Below the pieces are notes generated by a model. It saw only the letters and a list, made by a program, of their open reading frames with translations, searched no databases and was not told where the DNA came from. Below are positions 27,039 to 34,931 of a stretch of 64,000 nucleotides of DNA, one piece after another. Source of the stretch: Bombella pluederhausensis. GTDB taxonomy: Bacteria; Pseudomonadota; Alphaproteobacteria; Acetobacterales; Acetobacteraceae. Position numbers and translations under genes: made by a program. Numbering within the stretch: the first letter of the stretch is position 1; the number at the start of each line of letters is the position of its first letter. The stretch lies in contig NZ_JANIDY010000004.1 in NCBI RefSeq assembly GCF_026385525.1, forward strand, positions 117,185 to 181,184, given 5' to 3'.

Positions 27039-28346
27039 TTACTTTTCAAACACTAAAAGTTGTTGATGCAGTGGCTGACCACCTTTAGATGTTCTTTTTC
27101 TCAAATGAACACGTTCGACAACACATAACCCAATACCTTCAGCAACTTCAATCAGAAGATCGTCCGTTGGTACATGAACACCGGCATATATACTATCACC
27201 AATATCTATACAAAGTCGCCCTGTCTTACAAAGACAGGCTGCCATTGCCGTCATTGCAACCTTCATATCATGAAAATAACCACCAACCATTTTCGATATA
27301 CGTTGATCATAAGCTTTTCGCTCAAGTTCAGCGACGACATGTGCAACTCCAGCAGTAACTGGCCTCCATTCTGTTTTCAGATCAACATCATTGATTCCTG
27401 ATGTAATTACTTTATCGCGCAAACTCCGAAGATCGACTTTTGATTTAATTTTACGATGAAACCAAAGCTCAAGCCTAGCATTACGGATATAGTTCGTGCC
27501 ATTCAAATAAGGTGGGCTAGTAATGATACCATCCCACAAACCCTCAACAGACTTATGTAAATCCGCAGCATTATCACAAGCAAAAGTAGCAGGGGTGTAC
27601 AAATCGTCCAACAAAGCTATGTCAGAAGCTTGCGCCATCAAACGCTCGCTAATCATCTGCATAATACAAGGGGAACCTACTGCGAGCTCCTTTGAGGTTT
27701 TGAAACGAAGATCTCCAGCTCGCTTTAAACGAGAAACAGGGATTAGAATCGCAAAAACAGCAAGTAACAGACATTTACCGAGGATATGATCTTCCTCAAG
27801 AATCTTATCAACAACGGTGCGAAGCTTCAAAACAGTATTAAAAACTCCCGAATCAAAATAGACACTGCTTCCAAATGCTGAAATATAATTATCAAAAATA
27901 ACAGTATCTTCTCTAGATTTTAAGATAAGATCGGGAATATGCCTGTTAAGAACACTAATCCTATTCGACAAATATCGGCGCTCATTACGATTCATCCTGA
28001 GCACCTCAAGTTTTGTCTGAATGATAAAAGCCATCACTGGATTAGCCTCGGAATAGGCACATTCAATACCGAGTTGTCCGAGCACAATCGGCGTCGTACC
28101 ACTACCAGCGAATGGCTCAAGAATAGACCTCGCTTTAGGTAAATATTCTTGCATGACACTTTGAACAAAACGTGGGGAATAGCCTTCGAGATAAGGAAAC
28201 CATGAATGCAGTGGCGCACGATTGCTATCACGAAAAGTGGCGTCAAGGGGTGCTATATCAATGGAAGACCCATTTCGTATACCTACGCCACATAAATCGC
28301 TTTCCTTGTTAAGATAATCCAGTTGCCGTGTGGATACTGCTCTCAC
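27039..28346 (-). CDS. Second amino-type DNA methyltransferase
   Basis: A protein of 435 residues. Motif I is EPFAGSGTTP (about residues 76-85) and the catalytic motif IV is TSPPYLNGTNY (about 284). The product is related in plan to the neighbouring enzyme but not a close copy: the regions outside the motifs differ. Two separate enzymes of this kind usually methylate the two strands of an asymmetric recognition site. The start codon is 137 bases from the divergent C gene, with the candidate operator between them, so its expression may also be set by the C protein. Confidence 0.82.
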   Translation of the reverse strand: MRAVSTRQLDYLNKESDLCGVGIRNGSSIDIAPLDATFRDSNRAPLHSWFPYLEGYSPRFVQSVMQEYLPKARSILEPFAGSGTTPIVLGQLGIECAYSEANPVMAFIIQTKLEVLRMNRNERRYLSNRISVLNRHIPDLILKSREDTVIFDNYISAFGSSVYFDSGVFNTVLKLRTVVDKILEEDHILGKCLLLAVFAILIPVSRLKRAGDLRFKTSKELAVGSPCIMQMISERLMAQASDIALLDDLYTPATFACDNAADLHKSVEGLWDGIITSPPYLNGTNYIRNARLELWFHRKIKSKVDLRSLRDKVITSGINDVDLKTEWRPVTAGVAHVVAELERKAYDQRISKMVGGYFHDMKVAMTAMAACLCKTGRLCIDIGDSIYAGVHVPTDDLLIEVAEGIGLCVVERVHLRKRTSKGGQPLHQQLLVFEK

Positions 28347-28434
28347 AAGGATGCCCTTTACCGTTGATCATTGATCCCACGCGATGTCGCAAGGCTCCAT
28401 ACCATACAACATAGCTAGCTAACAGAGAGAATGC

Positions 28435-28455
28435 TATATCTAGTCTGTAGATATA
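28435..28455. promoter_or_regulatory. Candidate C-protein operator (C-box)
   Basis: A perfect inverted repeat with 8-base arms TATATCTA and TAGATATA around GTCTG. It lies 28 bases before the C gene start and between the divergent methyltransferase and C/HNH genes, the normal place for a C-box. TATATAA sequences in and next to it could be the -10 box of the C gene. Confidence 0.6.
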
Positions 28456-28483
28456 TAACCATCATCGCAACACAATATCCCCT

Positions 28484-28717
28484 ATGTCTAAAGATGAAAA
28501 ATTTCATATGATTATTGCAAAAAATATCTATCATCGCCGACAAGTAATCGGTCTTTCACAAGAGGTGCTTGCTGATAATTGCGACCTTCATCGAACTTAC
28601 ATCGGCTCTATTGAGCGTGGCGAGCGTAACCTTACAGTCAACACCCTAGCCCGAATTGCTAAAGCTCTCGGATGCACTGCAGCTGACCTCTTAACCATTA
28701 AAAACTCGAGGGACTAA
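28484..28717 (+). CDS. Controller (C) protein, Xre-type helix-turn-helix
   Basis: A protein of 77 residues with a single helix-turn-helix domain: IAKNIYHRRQVIGLSQEVLADNC, then HRTYIGSIERGERNLTVNTLARIAKAL. This is the typical size and sequence plan of restriction-modification controller proteins, which activate their own gene and the nuclease and repress at higher dose. No Shine-Dalgarno precedes the ATG, as with several C genes that have short or absent leaders. The nuclease gene begins five bases after the stop, so both are one transcript. Confidence 0.85.
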   Translation: MSKDEKFHMIIAKNIYHRRQVIGLSQEVLADNCDLHRTYIGSIERGERNLTVNTLARIAKALGCTAADLLTIKNSRD

Positions 28718-28722
28718 AAATT

Positions 28723-30183
28723 ATGAAATTTGGCCAAAAAAGAGGCGGTAAGATCCCAGGTAAAACCCTTTATGCCCTTCCTCGACGTAAAGTAACGCGT
28801 ACGTCTGGTTTCTCAGTCCATGAAGATACATCTGGAGGAGAATTTCGTAGGCACAATGAAGAAATCTACTCACTTGCAAAAGGCGAGAAAATAGAAGTAA
28901 AGTTTCAAATTAATTGTCCTAAAATAGGAGACATACTTGGTTTTGGCTTGTGGTTTTGGTGCACAAACGGAATAGAGGTTCAGCTAATTAACTTTAAAAA
29001 ACAATACACTTTAACAAATTTTGACTCACAATCATGGAATAAAGCTGGAAGTATTTGGAGATCACGCGTTTCTGCGCCTATTGACATACACTTCATTCTA
29101 AAAGCGACTGAAGCAGGTCAGGTAGCTCTTTACAATCCCCTTTGCGGGCGTGTCGTTCATAAACATTATGAAGGCGCACCCGAAAAACTAATGAAAAATA
29201 TGTTCGAGACGGCACCAGAAGCAATCTTCGTTGATGGTGAAGATACGATTATAGAGAAAATATTGCCTGATAGTTCAGGCGCTGAAAAACATGAAATAAT
29301 CTTAAAATCCTGCAACCGCTGCGGTCGATATCTTCCAATCAACATTGGCGGCGAAAATGGGCAGAACGAACGGAATCATCTTAGCTTTACCAATCACTGC
29401 GTCGCTGCTCACCGCCTCCCATGTAGTCATACAAATTTCGGGATGCTTCGTAATATCGACGACCCAAACGATATCATCAATTTAAATTACGGTTTTCAAT
29501 TAGAATGTCGCTTTTGTAAAAAATTCGAAGTAAACGCTGCGCATAATCCACAACGATCACCAGGACAGATGAAAGAGGATGGTGCACGCCGGCGAGCCTT
29601 CGAACTACTCCTCAGAGAACTCTATGAGGGGTCAGCGCAAATGTTGTACCGCCATCACTTCAAATCTGAACTAGCGGATGACATTTGGAAAAAATTTGAT
29701 CGAAAATGCTTTAACTGTTCGACTACTCTGCCAACAGCACGAGCAATGCACCTCGATCACACACGTCCGCTTGCCTATCTATGGCCGCTCGATGAAACAG
29801 CAACAGCTCTCTGTAAATCATGTAATAGTTTAAAACGTGATCGAATGCCTTCTGAATTTTATATCAAACCAGGACAAATAGAGCTCCTAGCTAAAATTAC
29901 CAACATACCGCTGCATGAACTATCGGATCCAAAGCCGAATGAAAAAGCACTTGAGATGATTTTAGATCGCAAAGAATGGCTGTTTTCAACATTCCTTATG
30001 CGCGAGGAAATGGTTAAAGAACGTGATGGTAAAATTACCGGAGAGATTGTTGTAAAATCCCTACAACGCGCACTCGTTAAGAGCCCAACTTATAAAACGG
30101 TTGACCTACAAGCCGAATACGAAGCTCGCAGAACCCAATACTTAATCAAAAAGAACATATTAGAAAACCCTCCTGAACTTTAA
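28723..30183 (+). CDS. HNH endonuclease, probable restriction enzyme
   Basis: A protein of 486 residues. The C-terminal third contains an HNH (beta-beta-alpha metal) site: KCFNCSTT, then AMHLDHTRPLAYLW, then ALCKSCNSLKRDRMPSEF, i.e. two CxxC pairs around HxDH and an N. The central part has more potential zinc ligands (CNRCGRYLP, NHC, CRFCKKF), and the N-terminal 200 residues are probably the DNA-recognition region. Its place behind a C gene and beside two methyltransferases makes it the likely nuclease of the system; specificity and cleavage position are unknown. It is AT-rich and probably transferred. Confidence 0.8.
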   Translation: MKFGQKRGGKIPGKTLYALPRRKVTRTSGFSVHEDTSGGEFRRHNEEIYSLAKGEKIEVKFQINCPKIGDILGFGLWFWCTNGIEVQLINFKKQYTLTNFDSQSWNKAGSIWRSRVSAPIDIHFILKATEAGQVALYNPLCGRVVHKHYEGAPEKLMKNMFETAPEAIFVDGEDTIIEKILPDSSGAEKHEIILKSCNRCGRYLPINIGGENGQNERNHLSFTNHCVAAHRLPCSHTNFGMLRNIDDPNDIINLNYGFQLECRFCKKFEVNAAHNPQRSPGQMKEDGARRRAFELLLRELYEGSAQMLYRHHFKSELADDIWKKFDRKCFNCSTTLPTARAMHLDHTRPLAYLWPLDETATALCKSCNSLKRDRMPSEFYIKPGQIELLAKITNIPLHELSDPKPNEKALEMILDRKEWLFSTFLMREEMVKERDGKITGEIVVKSLQRALVKSPTYKTVDLQAEYEARRTQYLIKKNILENPPEL

Positions 30184-30188
30184 TTCCA

Positions 30189-30743
30189 TCAACGCGGCGT
30201 AGCCTCGTAGTAAGGGAAGACATTGCCTAATTGATCTTTAGGCTCGTGGTAATGCATGTCGTATCGTCTATGTGGGTAAGACATGCCTTTCCGCAGAATA
30301 AACCGATACAGCTTCATAAGATCAGTGCTGAACACATCGAAGAAATACCGGCTCTGCCCGTAAGTCTCCGTATGTTTGGCAAGAATCTTCTCAAGACAGA
30401 ACATGAACAGAGCTGGCCCCAGAAGACCAAACTCTGCCTTGGCCGCTTCCACAGTTGCAGGGTCTGGAAAAACGGGGCCTCCATTCGAGCCCCCACGCCC
30501 AGAAGCTGGTGGGGCCTTAATGCGTGTCAGCTCAACCCAGTAACAGGCCTCACCATCCCTGATATGGGACTGCTCTTTCATCACGTCCCACACGTGCGGC
30601 AGCAGGCGGTATTCCACCCGCTGAAACACAATGCCAAGGAATACCCCCTCGTACCAACAAGGAATAGCCTGCTTGGCCGTACTGGAAAAAGGATAAAACT
30701 CACCAAGTCGAAATAACGTCTCCGGAACAGAAACAGCCTTCAC
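30189..30743 (-). CDS. Uncharacterised protein coupled to the Hint gene
   Basis: A protein of 184 residues that I cannot assign to a family. It starts at GTG 30743, and this GTGA overlaps the stop of the Hint gene, so translation is coupled. No signal peptide or transmembrane segment is clear. The sequence is aromatic-rich (YFFDVFSTDLMKLYRF, MHYHEPKDQLGNVFPYY) with a Gly/Ser/Pro segment in the middle (PPASGRGGSNGGPVFP). Coupling suggests it works with the Hint protein, for example as a chaperone, immunity or processing partner; this is inference. Confidence 0.6.
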   Translation of the reverse strand: MKAVSVPETLFRLGEFYPFSSTAKQAIPCWYEGVFLGIVFQRVEYRLLPHVWDVMKEQSHIRDGEACYWVELTRIKAPPASGRGGSNGGPVFPDPATVEAAKAEFGLLGPALFMFCLEKILAKHTETYGQSRYFFDVFSTDLMKLYRFILRKGMSYPHRRYDMHYHEPKDQLGNVFPYYEATPR

Positions 30744-33061
30744 GCTACAACCTCAGTCCTCACCTCGTTCATCATCTCGATGTGATGCCCACGCCCTTCT
30801 TCTGGGTCCCCTGCCACAATCTCCATGACCAGGAGACGCTCGCACGGCATGGCCTGCTGCCTTTCCGGCAGATGCAGGGCGGCCTGCCCCATGGTCCAGC
30901 GATAGGGTCCCTCCTCTCGTGCAAACCAGCCCGGTAGATCATCACATGTCAGATGATCGGTGAGCTGTACCTGAGAAGCACCATCCCAGATGGACATGGC
31001 TCCAATCAACCGCCCGAGATACCGCCTGTCATCAATAAACGGCGTTCCTTGTTCGCTCGGCTGGGAAACGGTCGAGCACAGCCATCCACCCGTCTCAGCC
31101 CATGCAGGCAGCCTGAAGAACAGATTCCGCCCTGCACGCCTCATCGGCCGAATGACACTGCCGTCAGCCATTTTCAAATACACGCCACAATCAACGCTAC
31201 ATGCTGGGGCAGACACTTGTTCCGTTTTTTTACCAGACAGAGCCGCAAGCATCGCCCCGCGTGCAGACAGGCGATAATAAAGAGGCTCCACAAAATCACG
31301 CCCCACCTCCAGCGGCGCAGCGGCATCCTGTTCCCAGCTCAACTTACGTATGTCAGCCAGTTCTACGACCTCAGCCCCTTTTCCATCATAGGGATGCCAG
31401 AGATTGTCACCATCACGCTGAAGGACTGTTGCCGTATCCAGCCAACTCTCCGTAAGAGCGCCATTCGCCCAGATGATACTGTGAGGGTCTGTCGCAAAAT
31501 GATAATAATCATATTCGTGACATTCATAGTCGTAACGTATGCTTGTATCATTCACCAGCATACGCACCGGCACCAAACGCCCCTCAAAATAGAAGCAGTG
31601 CTCGGCAGTAACCCGCATATCCTCCGAGGGCACACCCTTTGAGAACGCATCTTTAACAATGATGACAGGCCATCCAGCACTGGACCGAGACTGTGCCGGG
31701 TCTACAACAACATGCTGCCGATGCAGACGGGCAATAGGCAGCAACCCTGTCGTCCCATCAGGCTTACGAACACAGACCCGCTGCCCTATCTGCAATGTTT
31801 CAACAGGCACACGGCCTTCATCCGTATCAATCATGACACCCGGCAGAAAGCAGGAATACTGATCTCCGGGAATACCCCCCACAGCACCAGACTGGACCAG
31901 CGCATCAATCGTGCCCAGATCCTGTTTGATGGCATCCGATAACCCCGCTGGAAGGCTCGTATACTGGAACCCACCCGTTGCAACCGGATTCACAGGCTGC
32001 CCGGACAGAGCTGCCGTAATGCCATAACTCAGTATGTTGGCAATAAAAGCAGGATATGTACCACTGCCACTATCACCAGTCGTCATACTGACAGTCTGTG
32101 AATATAAGGCCTTATTCGCACTCGAAACATTCGGGCTGTTCATGACGGCATTATAAAGTGCGTATGGATCGAACGTCTTTCTGTAATCTAGCGGGCTGGA
32201 CGTAACGACATAAACGGCCTGCTTCTGGATACCCTGAAGACTGATCTGTGCTGTTCCTGTCGCACTCCCAGCCGCAGAACCGGGGTTAACACCCTGCACA
32301 ACGGTGTAATTATTGCCATCTGGTGTCTGAAACTGAGACAGAAGCGTCACCTGCGTGGGCACCAGATTATTACTTGCAATAATGGCTGAAATGCCACTCG
32401 TAACCTTGTCCTGCCCATAACTATTCATGAGGGACTGTAGCTGTGGGGAAATAGTCTTCCACTGAAAACCATCAGGCCCATAGGTATAAACATTATTGCC
32501 AATGTTCATCCCCTTGGCCTGCGTAAGAGAATAAGACGATGTCACGCCATAGGTCTTCCCGTCCGGCTGCAACGTAAGGTCCAGATGGAAAGGTGTCAGA
32601 GTACCCAGCTGCGCCGCCCAATGCCCGCCGATCATGGCAGGTTCAATAAACGTACGCCCACCAATCTGGGCTCCGTAATAGAAATACTGTCCCGTATAGT
32701 TTGGATCCGTAATAGGCGATTCAATGACATTACTGGCCCAATGAAAACCAGAAAAAGGGTCATATCCGTATCCGCCACCACCAGCTATCTGCTCATTGGA
32801 TATAGGGTCTCCTGTTGGTCCTTTCCCTGCCTGATTGACAGTCGGACCGCCAACACCGTTATAAGTCGCCGTATCCACCAGCCACGGAGCATATTTCACA
32901 GGAGATGAGGATGATGAATGATTGTCAAGATCAATACTGAATGTAGTCGGTGGCTTACCATCTACAGGGTAATTTGACCCATTATTATTCGTGGCAATAC
33001 CTATCTGGCTTTTGTTACTATCTGCCACATAACTGGAAACAGCGTCAGAATTATCACTCAT
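30740..33061 (-). CDS. Large Hint-domain protein, probable autoprocessing surface or secreted protein
   Basis: A protein of 773 residues from the ATG at 33061 (a TTG at 33076 is less likely). The first 400 residues are low in charge and rich in Ser, Asn, Gly and Tyr, without a recognised fold. A Hint (hedgehog/intein) domain begins at about residue 404 with the Cys-starting block CFLPGVMIDTDEGRVPVETL and includes RVTAEHCFYFEGRLVPVRML, the block with the catalytic His. These are the features of the Hint_2 family, frequent in acetic acid bacteria. Such domains cleave the peptide bond before the Cys, here after GDQYS. No classical signal peptide is seen. A C-terminal region of about 200 residues is unassigned. 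Confidence 0.78.
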   Translation of the reverse strand: MSDNSDAVSSYVADSNKSQIGIATNNNGSNYPVDGKPPTTFSIDLDNHSSSSSPVKYAPWLVDTATYNGVGGPTVNQAGKGPTGDPISNEQIAGGGGYGYDPFSGFHWASNVIESPITDPNYTGQYFYYGAQIGGRTFIEPAMIGGHWAAQLGTLTPFHLDLTLQPDGKTYGVTSSYSLTQAKGMNIGNNVYTYGPDGFQWKTISPQLQSLMNSYGQDKVTSGISAIIASNNLVPTQVTLLSQFQTPDGNNYTVVQGVNPGSAAGSATGTAQISLQGIQKQAVYVVTSSPLDYRKTFDPYALYNAVMNSPNVSSANKALYSQTVSMTTGDSGSGTYPAFIANILSYGITAALSGQPVNPVATGGFQYTSLPAGLSDAIKQDLGTIDALVQSGAVGGIPGDQYSCFLPGVMIDTDEGRVPVETLQIGQRVCVRKPDGTTGLLPIARLHRQHVVVDPAQSRSSAGWPVIIVKDAFSKGVPSEDMRVTAEHCFYFEGRLVPVRMLVNDTSIRYDYECHEYDYYHFATDPHSIIWANGALTESWLDTATVLQRDGDNLWHPYDGKGAEVVELADIRKLSWEQDAAAPLEVGRDFVEPLYYRLSARGAMLAALSGKKTEQVSAPACSVDCGVYLKMADGSVIRPMRRAGRNLFFRLPAWAETGGWLCSTVSQPSEQGTPFIDDRRYLGRLIGAMSIWDGASQVQLTDHLTCDDLPGWFAREEGPYRWTMGQAALHLPERQQAMPCERLLVMEIVAGDPEEGRGHHIEMMNEVRTEVVA

Positions 33062-33088
33062 ATCAGAAAACCCCAATTACATGTTTTT

Positions 33089-33117
33089 TATTTAAGTTGA
33101 AAAAACATTAACGTCAA
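33089..33117 (-). promoter_or_regulatory. Promoter of the Hint-protein operon
   Basis: Read on the minus strand: TTGACG, a 17-base spacer, TAAATA, located 28 bases before the ATG in a very AT-rich leader. Confidence 0.6.
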
Positions 33118-33201
33118 TACAGAGTAAATATACAATTTTTTTATAAGTTATGCATAATAACAAAACATCACAAATATGTCATATAATAACGGCATAATAT
33201 C

Positions 33202-33219
33202 GGAGGGAAGTCTCCCTCC
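33202..33219 (-). terminator. Hairpin after the LysR-type gene
   Basis: A perfect 7-base stem GGAGGGA/TCCCTCC with a four-base loop, two bases after the argP stop. There is no proper T-run, so termination efficiency is doubtful. Confidence 0.4.
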
Positions 33220-33220
33220 A

Positions 33221-34132
33221 TCAACTCAACCACTCCTCAGCAGCATTCTGGACACATTGGCTCAAACGCCTCAGAGCAGCCCCGTAAAGGCGAGGTACGG
33301 ACCAGAAAAGAGGAACAACAGGCCGATGAGCGGGGTTAAGTTCAACGAGCTCTCCAGAGTGCAGATACTGCTCCACCAATGGCAAAGGATGCAGAGCCCA
33401 GCCCATGCCGTACAGGCAGAGCTCCAAAAAGGCATTTGCAGAGTGTATCCAACAAACCGGCGCCCCAAGCGTAACGCCATATGCCGCTTCAGCCCACTGG
33501 CTCTGAAATAAATCATGCCTGTCAAATCTCAGATAAGGCGCTTTCTGCAACGCAGCAGCCGTTACGCCATGAGGAAAGTGCCTAGCCATAAAAGTCGGAC
33601 TGGCGCAGGCTACATACGCCATCTTGCCTAAAGAGACCGTATGACACCACGGAAGCGGGTCTGAAGACGCCGTCACAGCGGCCATAACATCACCAGACCG
33701 CAGACGTTCCGCCGTGCAGCCTTCATCATCAATGGAAATATCCAGCGTAATGGTCTGTTCCTGACGGGCAAAGGCCATTACAGCCTGGGTAAACCATGTC
33801 GTGATACTGTCGGCATTCACGGCAATCCGAACAGTCGCCGGAAGGGAAGCATTATCATCCTTCCATGCCATGCGGGCCGCCACATCATTTTCCAACACAC
33901 GAACACAGTCGAAATGACGACACAGCATCGTGCCTAGCTCTGTCAGCCGACAGGGTTGCCCACGGATAATTAATACGGCTCCCAACCGCTCCTCAAACCC
34001 ACGGACACGCTGGGAAACAGCCGAGGGAGTCAGCCCCAGTACCGCAGCTGCTTTCTCAAAACTGCCTTCCCGCACGATGGCACTGACGGCTGTCAGGGCT
34101 GCATAATCAAACATGATGAAGTTTTCCTTCAT
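33221..34132 (-). CDS. argP: LysR-family regulator, ArgP/LysG type
   Basis: A protein of 303 residues. The N-terminal winged helix-turn-helix is plain (SFEKAAAVLGLTPSAVSQRVRGFEERLGAVLIIRG), followed by the two-lobed effector domain. The sequence plan matches ArgP (IciA)/LysG, which senses lysine and arginine and activates the exporter gene. It is divergent from a LysE/ArgO exporter with 54 bases between start codons, the classic pair. The ATG at 34132 or the one six codons in (MFDYAAL) could be the start; family members often begin like the latter. Confidence 0.85.
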   Translation of the reverse strand: MKENFIMFDYAALTAVSAIVREGSFEKAAAVLGLTPSAVSQRVRGFEERLGAVLIIRGQPCRLTELGTMLCRHFDCVRVLENDVAARMAWKDDNASLPATVRIAVNADSITTWFTQAVMAFARQEQTITLDISIDDEGCTAERLRSGDVMAAVTASSDPLPWCHTVSLGKMAYVACASPTFMARHFPHGVTAAALQKAPYLRFDRHDLFQSQWAEAAYGVTLGAPVCWIHSANAFLELCLYGMGWALHPLPLVEQYLHSGELVELNPAHRPVVPLFWSVPRLYGAALRRLSQCVQNAAEEWLS

Positions 34133-34186
34133 TCAGTGAAATAAAATAAGCTGTCCTGTATATGATGCACCTGCCATAGACGGGCC

Positions 34187-34813
34187 ATGCACATCTTCTT
34201 GACCCCCATCATTACAGGTTTCTGCGTTGGTGCCTCCGCCATCATCGCCGTTGGTGCCCAGAATCTTTTCATTCTCCGGCAGGGACTGAAACAGGAGCAT
34301 ATTCTGCCCATCATCCTGCTTTGTGCAGGAGTCGATGCTGTCCTGATTACAGCATCAGTCTGCGGCATCAGCCGGATCGTGGAGACCATCCCCTATCTGA
34401 CGGCTATTCTATCCTACGGTGGAGCGGCCTTTCTCATCTGGCAGGGGTTGGCTGCTCTACGCCACATGATGACCAGCAGCGCCATCACTCTGGAGGCACA
34501 GCCCCAGCAAAGCTTACGCAAGGTCATGCTCATGACATGCGGCTTCACCCTACTGAATCCTCATCTCTATCTGGATACGATCCTGCTGATGGGCTCAGTC
34601 AGCCTTACCCAACCGGAAGCAGCCCGCCCCTATTTCAGCTTTGGGGCCATTCTCGCCAGCTTTGTCTGGTTTCCATTACTGGGGTACGGCGCCCGCATAT
34701 TGAGACCCGTTTTTAGCAACCCTCTCTCATGGCGTATTCTGGACGGTCTCACAGCCATTATCATGCTTGGTATGGCAGGAACACTTCTCTATCACGCAGC
34801 CTTATCAGGCTGA
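34187..34813 (+). CDS. argO: LysE/ArgO-family amino acid exporter
   Basis: An inner-membrane protein of 208 residues with about six hydrophobic segments. The N-terminal PIITGFCVGASAIIAVGAQNLFILRQGL is the family signature, with the Asn-Pro motif LLNPHLYLDTILLMGS later. It exports basic amino acids (arginine/lysine, or toxic analogues such as canavanine), protecting cells fed on peptides. The -10 candidate TATGAT (34161-34166) lacks a good -35, consistent with activation by the divergent ArgP. A terminator follows 21 bases after the stop. Confidence 0.88.
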   Translation: MHIFLTPIITGFCVGASAIIAVGAQNLFILRQGLKQEHILPIILLCAGVDAVLITASVCGISRIVETIPYLTAILSYGGAAFLIWQGLAALRHMMTSSAITLEAQPQQSLRKVMLMTCGFTLLNPHLYLDTILLMGSVSLTQPEAARPYFSFGAILASFVWFPLLGYGARILRPVFSNPLSWRILDGLTAIIMLGMAGTLLYHAALSG

Positions 34814-34834
34814 CATTTCTGAGAGGGGACAACG

Positions 34835-34863
34835 AAAAAAGGCCGCTACATCAGCGGCCTTTT
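34835..34863. terminator. Bidirectional terminator between argO and the autotransporter
   Basis: A perfect 7-base stem GGCCGCT/AGCGGCC, loop ACATC, with TTTT on one side and an A-run on the other. The two flanking genes converge here. Confidence 0.88.
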
Positions 34864-34931
34864 CCATATACTGTCTGTCATTCATCAGAACTGGATGGAC
34901 AGGCCCGCCGAGGCAAGCCCGCCCTCCATCA

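Larger units (their letters stand above)
25641..30188. other. AT-rich genomic island carrying a restriction-modification system
   Basis: From the base after tRNA-Glu to the end of the HNH gene the sequence becomes visibly AT-rich (AAA/TTT-heavy codons such as AAA, ATA and AAT), unlike the GC-rich genes on both sides. It contains two methyltransferases, a C protein and a nuclease, and no integrase. I looked for a repeat of the tRNA-Glu 3' end near 30.2 kb and found none, so the insertion mechanism is unknown. The 217 bases before the first gene (25641-25857) hold only the tRNA terminator. Confidence 0.75.

Noticed and set aside
25565..30240. tRNA-Glu as an attachment site with a duplicated 3' end closing the island
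   Set aside because: I searched by eye for the tRNA 3' sequence near the far end of the AT-rich block and found no copy, and there is no integrase.
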